Shown: positions 1-5,983 of the stretch, in pieces
How positions within the stretch are numbered: the stretch's first letter is position 1
Layout: each line of letters starts with the position of its first letter
Assembly (NCBI GenBank): GCA_959020035.1
Contig: CAUEQX010000107.1
Location: 1-6,290, forward strand
Length of the DNA stretch: 6,290 nt
Origin: an uncultured Collinsella sp.
GTDB lineage: Bacteria > Actinomycetota > Coriobacteriia > Coriobacteriales > Coriobacteriaceae
Reading direction: 5' to 3'
Position numbers and translations under genes: made by a program
Notes under the pieces: model-generated
What the model saw: the letters and a program-made list of their open reading frames with translations, nothing else
What the model was told of the DNA's origin: nothing
Database searches by the model: none

Positions 1-376
1 CGAGGCCTTCCGTACCATCGTGATGGATGGCACGCCGTTCGATCGCCGCTCGGCCGTTCTTTCGGGCACGGGCCAGGTGCGCGACGTGGTATCTCGTTCG
101 CGTGGGGCCATCGGCTACATTTCGCTGGGCTTCGTCGATAGCCTCAACGCCAAGACCTCGGTCAAGGCTGTCTCGGTCAATCATGTTGAGGCGTCCGAGA
201 AGACGGTCGCGAGTGGCGGCTATCCCATCTCGCGCGACCTTTACTTCTTTGTGAAGGGTGCGCCTTCGCAGCAGGCGCAGGATTACATCGACTACGTGAC
301 GTCCGAAAAGATGGACAAGCAGATTCGCGAGGCGGGCTTTATTCCCGTCACCAACGACGAGAAGGGGAGTGAGTAG
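1..376 (+). CDS. pstS: Phosphate ABC transporter substrate-binding protein PstS, C-terminal part (5' end outside window)
   Basis: The C-terminal 124 residues of the extracytoplasmic phosphate-binding protein, read in the frame that starts at base 2 and ends at TAG 374-376. Visible family marks are an E-A-F stretch at the window edge (in the family this closely follows the G-S-G-T-R phosphate-binding loop, which lies outside), GAIGYISLG at about residues 35-43 of the fragment, S-G-G-Y-P-I-S-R-D-L at 71-80, and an ending of the type AGFIPV at 111-116. This protein binds phosphate and delivers it to the PstC/PstA channel. The signal peptide or lipobox cannot be seen. It is the first gene in view of a tightly packed pst operon, with pstC starting one base after its stop. 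The operon promoter and any PhoP/PhoB boxes would be upstream of the window. Identification is firm because of the motifs and the gene order. Confidence 0.95.
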   Translation, partial: EAFRTIVMDGTPFDRRSAVLSGTGQVRDVVSRSRGAIGYISLGFVDSLNAKTSVKAVSVNHVEASEKTVASGGYPISRDLYFFVKGAPSQQAQDYIDYVTSEKMDKQIREAGFIPVTNDEKGSE

Positions 377-377
377 C

Positions 378-1304
378 ATGGAAGCACAGGAAAACTCCCA
401 GACTGAGCAGAATGTTCAGACGCCCAAGAAGCGCGAGCTGGCGCTCGTATCGCGCAGTACCTATATCAAGGAGAAGGCGCTGCAGTGGATCTTCTTTGCC
501 TGCGCGTTCTTGGCGGTCGTTACCGTCATCCTGATTTTTGTCTTTACCACGTACTCGGCGCTGCCCGTCTTTACTGACATCGGTCTGGCGGACTTCTTTA
601 GCTTTACGTGGGCGCCTTCCGAGGGCCACTACGGCATCTTGTCGCTGCTTGCCGGCTCGGGTCTGGTGACCGTCGGTGCGCTCGCCATGGGCGTGCCGCT
701 GGGCGTGGGTACGGCCGTTTACCTGGTCGAGATTGCCAGCAAGCGCGTGCGCAAGCTCATCAGCCCCGCCGTTGACCTGCTGGCGGGCATACCCTCCATC
801 ATCTACGGCTTCTTTGGCATGATCATCATCCGCCCGTTTATCGCACAACTGACCGGTGGTCTTGGTTTTGGTGCGCTGACGGCGTGGTTCGTGCTCGCCA
901 TCATGATCGTCCCTACCATCACGACGCTTACCATCGATGCCCTCAATTCCATTCCCATGGGCATTCGCGAGGCATCGTATGCCATGGGTGCTACTAAGTG
1001 GCAGACCATCTATAAGGTCGTGCTACCTGCCGCCAAACTGGGTATCGTTGATGCCATCGTGCTGGGTATGGGCCGTGCCATCGGTGAGACCATGGCCGTG
1101 CTCATGGTCGTGGGTAACGCTCCGGTTATTCCCGACAGCATTGCGAGCCCCATCTCGACGCTCACGAGCCAGATCGCGCTCGACATGAGCTATTCCTCGG
1201 GCCTGCACCGCTCGGCTCTGTTCGGCATGGGCGTGGTCCTGTTTATCATCTCCGCCATGCTGGTGGGCATCGTCCGTCTGATTTCCAAGAAGAAGAGGGG
1301 GTAG
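378..1304 (+). CDS. pstC: Phosphate ABC transporter permease PstC
   Basis: A 308-residue inner-membrane permease, one half of the phosphate channel. Six hydrophobic segments can be seen at about residues 38-60, 87-118, 132-155, 165-187, 222-248 and 280-303, after a charged cytoplasmic N-terminus. The cytoplasmic EAA loop that contacts the ATPase is at about 198-217 (E-A-S-Y-A-M-G-A-T-K-W-Q ... V-V-L-P), followed by G-R-A-I-G-E-T at 232-238, a hallmark of Pst permeases. I chose ATG 378 because AAGGGGAG at 362-369 lies 8 bases upstream. A GTG at 369 in the same frame would sit one base from the AAGGGG run and would overlap pstS. Length is normal for the family. It is distinguished from PstA by its place directly after pstS and by the long loop between the second-last and last helices. 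It works as a heterodimer with PstA. Confidence 0.95.
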   Translation: MEAQENSQTEQNVQTPKKRELALVSRSTYIKEKALQWIFFACAFLAVVTVILIFVFTTYSALPVFTDIGLADFFSFTWAPSEGHYGILSLLAGSGLVTVGALAMGVPLGVGTAVYLVEIASKRVRKLISPAVDLLAGIPSIIYGFFGMIIIRPFIAQLTGGLGFGALTAWFVLAIMIVPTITTLTIDALNSIPMGIREASYAMGATKWQTIYKVVLPAAKLGIVDAIVLGMGRAIGETMAVLMVVGNAPVIPDSIASPISTLTSQIALDMSYSSGLHRSALFGMGVVLFIISAMLVGIVRLISKKKRG

Positions 1305-1307
1305 GCT

Positions 1308-2213
1308 ATGTCCGATTCCGTTGACGCGACGGTCGATGCGACCTCGTCGCGCGAGCGCATCAAGCGTGCCCTTTCCCACGGCAAGAAGGGCCGCATCAAC
1401 AAGGACCTGTCCAACAAGATCATGCTTGGCGTGTTCCGTGCCGCGGCATACATCACCACGCTGGTGCTGGTCGCTATCATCGCCTACGTGGTTGTTAACG
1501 GCTTACCGCATATCTCGCTCGACTTTATCTTCGGTTGGCCCCAGGGCGTCAACGCCGAGGGCGGAATTTGGCCCACGATCGTCTCGACCGTCTACGTGAC
1601 GGCGCTCGCCATGCTTATCTGCACGCCGATCGCTGTGCTGGCAGCCGTCTATCTGGCCGAGTACGCCAAGCAGGGCAAGGTCGTCGAGCTCATTCGCTAC
1701 GCTGCTGACGCTTTGGCCTCGGTGCCCTCCATCGTTATGGGCCTGTTTGGCTACGCCTTGTTTGTCGAGGCTATGGGCCTGGGCCTTTCGATGGTCTCTG
1801 CCGCTCTGGCACTTGCGCTCTTGATGCTCCCCATCGTCATGCGCACCACCGAAGAGGCCATTCGCGCCGTTCCGCGCTATATCCGTTGGGGCGCGTACGG
1901 CCTGGGCGCCACCAAGTGGCAGGTTGTCTCCAAGATCGTGCTTCCTTCTGCCTTTGGCCGTATTGCCACGGGCATCGTCCTCGCCATCGGCCGTGCCATT
2001 GGCGAGACCGCGGTGGTGCTCTACACCATGGGCCAGGCCATCAACCTGCCTATTTCGCCGCTCGATTCCGGCCGCCCCATGACGGTTCACCTGTACCTGC
2101 TTGCCAACGACGGCATCAACATGAACGCAGCCTACGGCACCGCGCTCTTGCTGATGGTGATCATTTTGGCCTTCAACCTGTTTGCGCGCTTCCTGTCGCG
2201 CACGCGTCGCTAG
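1308..2213 (+). CDS. pstA: Phosphate ABC transporter permease PstA
   Basis: A 301-residue inner-membrane permease, the second half of the phosphate channel. The N-terminal 40 residues are charged and cytoplasmic; the first membrane helix is at about 42-64, and others lie near 88-118, 134-157, 158-178, 216-245 and 275-295. The EAA loop is at about 194-213 (W-G-A-Y-G-L-G-A-T-K-W-Q ... I-V-L-P), followed by G-R-A-I-G-E-T at 228-234, closely matching the paralogous region of PstC. The C-terminal region with P-M-T-V-H-L-Y before the last helix is typical of PstA. The start ATG lies 3 bases after the pstC stop, with a GAGGGGG ribosome binding site at 1295-1301. Translation is probably coupled to pstC. 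Length is normal and nothing appears broken. Confidence 0.95.
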   Translation: MSDSVDATVDATSSRERIKRALSHGKKGRINKDLSNKIMLGVFRAAAYITTLVLVAIIAYVVVNGLPHISLDFIFGWPQGVNAEGGIWPTIVSTVYVTALAMLICTPIAVLAAVYLAEYAKQGKVVELIRYAADALASVPSIVMGLFGYALFVEAMGLGLSMVSAALALALLMLPIVMRTTEEAIRAVPRYIRWGAYGLGATKWQVVSKIVLPSAFGRIATGIVLAIGRAIGETAVVLYTMGQAINLPISPLDSGRPMTVHLYLLANDGINMNAAYGTALLLMVIILAFNLFARFLSRTRR

Positions 2214-2225
2214 TTAAGGAGTCCC

Positions 2226-3025
<800 letters not shown>

Positions 3026-3029
<4 letters not shown>

Positions 3030-3057
3030 TCGGTGCGACTAGTCCCAAGCCGATCGG
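3026..3057 (+). promoter_or_regulatory. Possible stem-loop spanning the pstB stop and the pstB-phoU gap
   Basis: Bases 3026-3034 can pair with 3049-3057: the core GATCGG/CCGATC is six Watson-Crick pairs, extended by two G-U pairs and one C-G pair, with a 14-base loop that contains the palindrome GACTAGTC (3037-3044). No U-run follows, so it does not look like an intrinsic terminator. A second small inverted repeat, GTGCGG/CCGCAC, lies at 3081-3086 and 3096-3101. Together these occupy much of the 92-base gap before phoU. They could mark an RNA processing or attenuation point that lowers phoU output relative to pstB, but this is inference; short GC-rich stems arise often by chance. Confidence 0.3.
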
Positions 3058-3121
3058 ATCTGGTCCGGTGCGTATTCACTGTGCGGGCGGCATGACCGCA
3101 CCCAACTGATTGGAGTGAACC

Positions 3122-3979
3122 ATGCGCAAACTGTTTTCCCGTCAGCTCATCGAGGCCCGTCACGAGATGCTGAGCATCTACGAGGCCGTCGATCTGGCCC
3201 TCCACGATGCCGTGAAGGCCTATGTGACCGACGACCGCAAGCTCGCCACCAAGACCAAGAAGCGCACGCTTTCGATTGACGCACGCTGCGCCAACCTGGA
3301 GGCCGTCTGCTACAACCTGATTGCCACGCAGTCACCGGTCGCCTCCGACTTCCGCTTGCTGCAGACGATCATCTACGTCGACTTTAACCTGCAGCGCATG
3401 ACCGATAAGGTTCGCCAGATTTGCCGCGCCACGCGTCATATGATCAAGGCCGACATCTCGCTGCCCAAGGAGCTTGTCGGCACGGTCGAGGCCGAGGCTG
3501 AGGCCGTCTACCAGGTGCTGGGCTCTTCGCTTTCTGCGCTCGTCACCAACGACATGTCCATCATCTGCAACTTGGCCGTCGAGGACGAGCCAGTGCACGC
3601 CGCCTACGAGAAGTTCTTCCGCACCTTTAACCGCATGGACACGGGCGATTTTATGGACGACGACAGCAACTATGACGACCTGCGCCGCGCCATCATGGTA
3701 TCGCGCTATCTCGATCGCATCGCCTCGATTTCCATCGATGCCGCCTGCCGTCTGACCTTCCTGTTGACCGGACAGCGTATGACTGCCGGTGATATCGCCT
3801 GCACTGATGAGGATGAGCTCGAGAGCATGCGCGTGCCTTCGGGCGAGGGTGTTATCATGAGGCCCGCCGTCGACGCTCGCTACGTTGCCAAGGTGCCCAC
3901 TAACGAGGTCAGCGAGGGTCTTCGCTACCTGCTCGATCATCTTGAGGACGAGGACGATGGCGAGGACGACGAGGAGTAA
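3122..3979 (+). CDS. phoU: PhoU-family phosphate signalling regulator with degenerate metal motifs and an acidic C-terminal tail
   Basis: A 285-residue cytoplasmic protein of the PhoU family, which links Pst transporter activity to phosphate control and restrains uptake. It has the usual two helical PhoU repeats, about residues 10-110 and 120-220. The first holds S-P-V-A-S-D-F-R-L-L at 71-80 and L-Q-R-M-T-D at 90-95; the second holds R-Y-L-D-R-I at 195-200 and ends in L-L-T-G-Q at 214-218, matching the common family pattern of R-x-L-E-R-I-G-D-H-A followed by TGE. The typical metal ligands are largely replaced (see findings). Residues from about 225 to 285 extend past the usual end (family about 215-240 residues) and finish in a Glu/Asp-rich run from 275. 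The start has GGAG at 3112-3115, 6 bases before the ATG. Position directly after pstB supports the family call. Being last before a strong hairpin, it closes the pst operon. Confidence 0.92.
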   Translation: MRKLFSRQLIEARHEMLSIYEAVDLALHDAVKAYVTDDRKLATKTKKRTLSIDARCANLEAVCYNLIATQSPVASDFRLLQTIIYVDFNLQRMTDKVRQICRATRHMIKADISLPKELVGTVEAEAEAVYQVLGSSLSALVTNDMSIICNLAVEDEPVHAAYEKFFRTFNRMDTGDFMDDDSNYDDLRRAIMVSRYLDRIASISIDAACRLTFLLTGQRMTAGDIACTDEDELESMRVPSGEGVIMRPAVDARYVAKVPTNEVSEGLRYLLDHLEDEDDGEDDEE

Positions 3980-4016
3980 GTAATTCCGTTCGTCGAAAGA
4001 TTGTAAATACCTAAGT

Positions 4017-4048
4017 GAGCGCGGCCTTGCACATGCGGGGCCGCGCTC
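4017..4048 (+). terminator. GC-rich hairpin, probable transcription terminator after phoU
   Basis: GAGCGCGGCC at 4017-4026 pairs perfectly over 10 bases with GGCCGCGCTC at 4039-4048. The 12-base interval can pair further (two G-U and two G-C pairs) to leave a 4-base ACAT loop. It lies 37 bases after the phoU stop and 50 bases before the yggS start, where an operon boundary would be expected. The tail after the stem is only CTT, then GCG, so the U-run is poor. I call it a terminator because of stem strength and position; it could also be partly leaky or Rho-assisted. Confidence 0.7.
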
Positions 4049-4098
4049 TTGCGATAGCATGGGACTACTTGTTTGGCTGTCAGCGGAGGCGATTGGCA

Positions 4099-4836
4099 AT
4101 GGATAACTATTTGGACTTGATGCGCGCTCGCCGCGAGCAGATTCTGGAACGTTTTTATGCGGCGCTCGATCGCGCGGGCCGTCCCCACGACGCCGCGCGC
4201 CTCATTGCCGTGTCCAAGACCGTTGGTGTCGATGAGACCGTTGCCGCCATCCAGGCGGGGTATCGCCATTTTGCCGAGAATCGCCCGCAGGAGCTGGTTC
4301 GCAAGCTCACGGGTCTGGCGGAGCATCCGGAGCTGCCCGAGGTGCGCTTCGATATGATCGGCAACCTGCAGACCAATAAGATCAATGCGGTGCTGGGCTC
4401 AGCCGAGCTGATTCACTCGGTGGGTTCGCTGCATCTGGCGCAGGCGATCTCGAGCCGTGCTGTCCGCAAGATTGAGGCAGGCGAGCTCGCCGGCCCCCAG
4501 CGTGTGCTCATTGAGGTCAATGTGAGTGGTGAGGAGTCGAAGGGAGGCTTTTCGCCCGATGAGATTCGTGCCGACGCGGGCGAGCTTGCGGAACTTGAGG
4601 GAATTTGCGTACAGGGGCTTATGACTATGGCGCCCCGGGGGAATAAGGATGTGGCACGCCGCACCTTTGCGGGGCTTCGTGAGCTGAGGGATGAGCTGGA
4701 GGCGGCGCATCCCGATTTGAACCTGCCTGAGCTTTCCTGCGGCATGAGCGAGGACTTTGAGCCTGCCCTTGAGGAGGGCTCTACGCTCGTTCGCCTGGGC
4801 AGGGTAGTATTTAGCCCGGAGTTTGCAGTAAAATAA
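4099..4836 (+). CDS. yggS: YggS/YlmE-family pyridoxal 5'-phosphate homeostasis protein
   Basis: A 245-residue protein of the YggS/PROSC/YlmE family, single-domain PLP-binding proteins with an alanine-racemase-like barrel that help keep vitamin B6 and amino acid pools in balance and have no proven enzymatic reaction. The PLP lysine is K40 in L-I-A-V-S-K-T. Other family motifs are F-A-E-N-R at 58-62, M-I-G-N-L-Q-T-N-K at 86-94, I-H-S-V at 105-108, E-V-N-V-S-G-E-E-S-K-G-G at 139-150, G-L-M-T-M-A-P at 173-179, and the phosphate-holding C-terminal region from G-M-S-E-D-F at 215 to S-T-L-V-R-L-G-R at 228-235. The usual F-G near the end is F-S here. I chose ATG 4099 because GGAGG at 4085-4089 is 9 bases upstream; a longer frame to GTG 4015 would run through the terminator hairpin. 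Its place before sepF matches the Bacillus ylmE-ylmF-ylmG order. Confidence 0.93.
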   Translation: MDNYLDLMRARREQILERFYAALDRAGRPHDAARLIAVSKTVGVDETVAAIQAGYRHFAENRPQELVRKLTGLAEHPELPEVRFDMIGNLQTNKINAVLGSAELIHSVGSLHLAQAISSRAVRKIEAGELAGPQRVLIEVNVSGEESKGGFSPDEIRADAGELAELEGICVQGLMTMAPRGNKDVARRTFAGLRELRDELEAAHPDLNLPELSCGMSEDFEPALEEGSTLVRLGRVVFSPEFAVK

Positions 4837-4844
4837 GGCTCTGA

Positions 4845-4854
4845 AGTGCGCACT
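4845..4854. repeat. 10-base perfect palindrome in the yggS-sepF gap
   Basis: AGTGCGCACT reads the same on both strands. It begins 8 bases after the yggS stop, 43 bases before the sepF ATG. A second GCACT at 4871-4875 could pair with its left half to form a 5-base stem. The palindrome could be an operator for a dimeric regulator or simply chance; only its presence is certain. Confidence 0.35.
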
Positions 4855-4896
4855 GATTATCGGGGCGCCTGCACTAAACCGCGAGAGGACACAACC

Positions 4897-5619
4897 ATGG
4901 GCTTCCTTGACGAGATTAAAAATAAGATGCACCTGGGCGGCCAGCAGGGTTACGACCAGGGTTATGGCCAGGACGACGACTACGGCTACGATGACGGCTA
5001 TGACGATAGTTATCAGGGCAACGGCTACAGCGGTGCTTCGGGCGAGGGCTTCTACACCCAAGACGAGCCGAGCAACGGCCTGCTTGGTCAGACGCGCCGC
5101 GGTGAAGCTGAGTCGGTTGCCGTGTATACGCGCTCCGGTCAGCTGGTCGGCGATGACTCCCGCCATGCCACGACGTATAACCCGCCTTCGCGCTCGCAGG
5201 ACAGTGTTGCGAGCGGTTATCGTCCCGGTGCCTATGACACGCCGTCGAGCTACGCCGAGAATACCCGCGCCCGTGCCGCCGCTGCACCCGCGCCTGCACC
5301 GAGCGATGCCTCGGCCTATGCGAGCAATATCATCAACGCCACGCCGCAGCTGCCGGCCTATGTCCTGCGCCCCGAGAGCTATGACGACGTGGAGACTGTG
5401 GTGCGCCGCGTTCGCACCAAGCAGCCTGTCGCACTGATTTTTGTGGGCGTACGCACCGAAGTTGCCAAGCGCGTCTTGGACTTCTCTTACGGCTTTGCCT
5501 GCGGTCTGGGTGCCACGGTCAAGGAGGTGGGCGACCGCGTGTTCATGGTGCTGCCCGCCGGTTGCGAGGTCAAAGATTCCGATCTCAAGAAGCTTCGTGC
5601 CGACGGCTACCTTAAGTAA
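4897..5619 (+). CDS. sepF: Cell division protein SepF
   Basis: A 240-residue cytoplasmic division protein that anchors FtsZ to the membrane and supports septum assembly. The first 11 residues (MGFLDEIKNKM) match the amphipathic membrane-binding helix of SepF. Residues about 16-150 form a low-complexity linker: Gly/Tyr/Asp/Gln-rich at 16-46 with seven tyrosines, then an Ala/Pro-rich stretch near 126-140. The SepF core domain is at about 154-225, with Y-V-L-R-P-E-S-Y-D-D-V at 155-165, R-V-L-D-F at 192-196, G-F-A-C-G-L-G at 199-205 and V-F-M-V-L-P at 215-220. It is longer than Bacillus SepF (about 150 residues) because of the linker; long Tyr/Asp-rich linkers also occur in mycobacterial SepF. 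ATG 4897 is chosen for AGAGGA at 4884-4889, 7 bases upstream; the in-frame GTG 4846 would add a tail unlike the family N-terminus. It follows yggS by 60 bases and probably shares its transcript. Confidence 0.9.
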   Translation: MGFLDEIKNKMHLGGQQGYDQGYGQDDDYGYDDGYDDSYQGNGYSGASGEGFYTQDEPSNGLLGQTRRGEAESVAVYTRSGQLVGDDSRHATTYNPPSRSQDSVASGYRPGAYDTPSSYAENTRARAAAAPAPAPSDASAYASNIINATPQLPAYVLRPESYDDVETVVRRVRTKQPVALIFVGVRTEVAKRVLDFSYGFACGLGATVKEVGDRVFMVLPAGCEVKDSDLKKLRADGYLK

Positions 5620-5628
5620 AGACAAGAC

Positions 5629-5634
5629 GAGGAG
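5629..5634 (+). promoter_or_regulatory. Ribosome binding site that places the yggT start at an AUC codon
   Basis: GAGGAG lies 9 bases after the sepF stop. Six bases later is ATC at 5641, where the family N-terminus should begin. No ATG, GTG or TTG occurs in this frame between the sepF stop and ATG 5719, so this site is the main evidence for a non-standard start. An ATT at 5635 directly touches the site and is too close. Confidence 0.65.
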
Positions 5635-5640
5635 ATTCCC

Positions 5641-5922
5641 ATCAACATCTACACTATCGTCCAGCTGGTCAACACGCTGTTCAACTTCTATTCCACGCTC
5701 ATTGTCGTCTACTGCTTTATGACGTGGATTCCCATGAAGCAGGGTGGTTTGCTTCAGGATATTGCTGCGGTGCTTGATAGCGTGTGCGGTCCGTGGCTCA
5801 ACCTGTTCCGTCGTTTCATCCCGCCGATGGGCGGTATCGATTTTTCGCCGGTCGTTGCGATTATTGCGTTGCAGTTGGTGCAGAGGCTGGTTCTGCAGCT
5901 TCTTATAGGTATACTCGTGTAG
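5641..5922 (+). CDS. yggT: YggT/YlmG-family membrane protein with apparent AUC start
   Basis: A 93-residue membrane protein with one YggT repeat, the size of Bacillus YlmG (E. coli YggT has two repeats). A hydrophobic helix covers about residues 5-30, ending in M-T-W-I-P, and a second covers about 70-93. Between them is the family signature C-G-P-W-L-N-L-F-R-R-F-I-P-P at 49-62, then G-G-I-D-F-S-P at 64-70. The biochemical role is not settled; relatives are tied to division, membrane protein distribution or osmotic tolerance, and the gene often sits beside sepF. The start is odd: the codon where Met is expected (before N-I-Y-T-I-V) is ATC, preceded by GAGGAG with a 6-base gap. The first standard start, ATG 5719, would delete most of helix one. 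A real AUC start, or a G-to-C change or error at 5643, explains this. The gap from sepF is 21 bases. Confidence 0.85.
   Translation: MNIYTIVQLVNTLFNFYSTLIVVYCFMTWIPMKQGGLLQDIAAVLDSVCGPWLNLFRRFIPPMGGIDFSPVVAIIALQLVQRLVLQLLIGILV
5910..5915 (+). promoter_or_regulatory. Candidate -10 element (TATACT) upstream of divIVA
   Basis: TATACT matches the consensus TATAAT at five of six bases and lies inside the 3' end of yggT, 68 bases before the divIVA ATG. I see no fair -35 element at a spacing of 16-18 bases and no extended -10 TG. It could let divIVA be transcribed separately from the yggS-sepF-yggT transcript, but the evidence is weak. Confidence 0.2.
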
Positions 5923-5983
5923 AACTGTCTTAGTAACTTACGTCGGGCGTGTAGCGCCGAGGCGATGAAAAAGGAGACTTGTT

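Noticed and set aside
369..377. GTG start for pstC overlapping the end of pstS
   Set aside because: The purine-rich ribosome binding site ends one base before this GTG but is ideally spaced for ATG 378.
348..848. 166-codon minus-strand frame opposite pstC
   Set aside because: Its composition (many Arg, Asp, Gln, His) is typical of antisense reading of a membrane protein gene, and it has no family features.
4015..4098. N-terminal extension of yggS to GTG 4015
   Set aside because: The added 28 codons run through the terminator hairpin and do not resemble the family; GGAGG before ATG 4099 marks the start.
3332..4099. 255-codon open frame on the minus strand opposite phoU
   Set aside because: It is a shadow of phoU with no motif and crosses the terminator hairpin.
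4829..4834. TAAAAT as a -10 element for sepF
   Set aside because: It matches five of six consensus bases but has no -35 element at a suitable distance and overlaps the end of yggS.
4846..4896. N-terminal extension of sepF to GTG 4846
   Set aside because: The MGFLDEIKNKM helix beginning at 4897 is the typical SepF N-terminus and has its own ribosome binding site.
4399..5625. 408-codon open frame on the minus strand across yggS and sepF
   Set aside because: It is antisense to two well-supported genes, has no recognisable domain, and long antisense frames are expected in GC-rich coding DNA.
5719..5922. 67-residue version of YggT starting at ATG 5719
   Set aside because: It would cut the first membrane helix nearly in full and has no ribosome binding site; coding similarity extends upstream to 5641.
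5942..5963. Possible hairpin TCGGGCG/CGCCGA between yggT and divIVA
   Set aside because: The stem needs a bulge, is short, and has no U-run, so it is not a supportable terminator.
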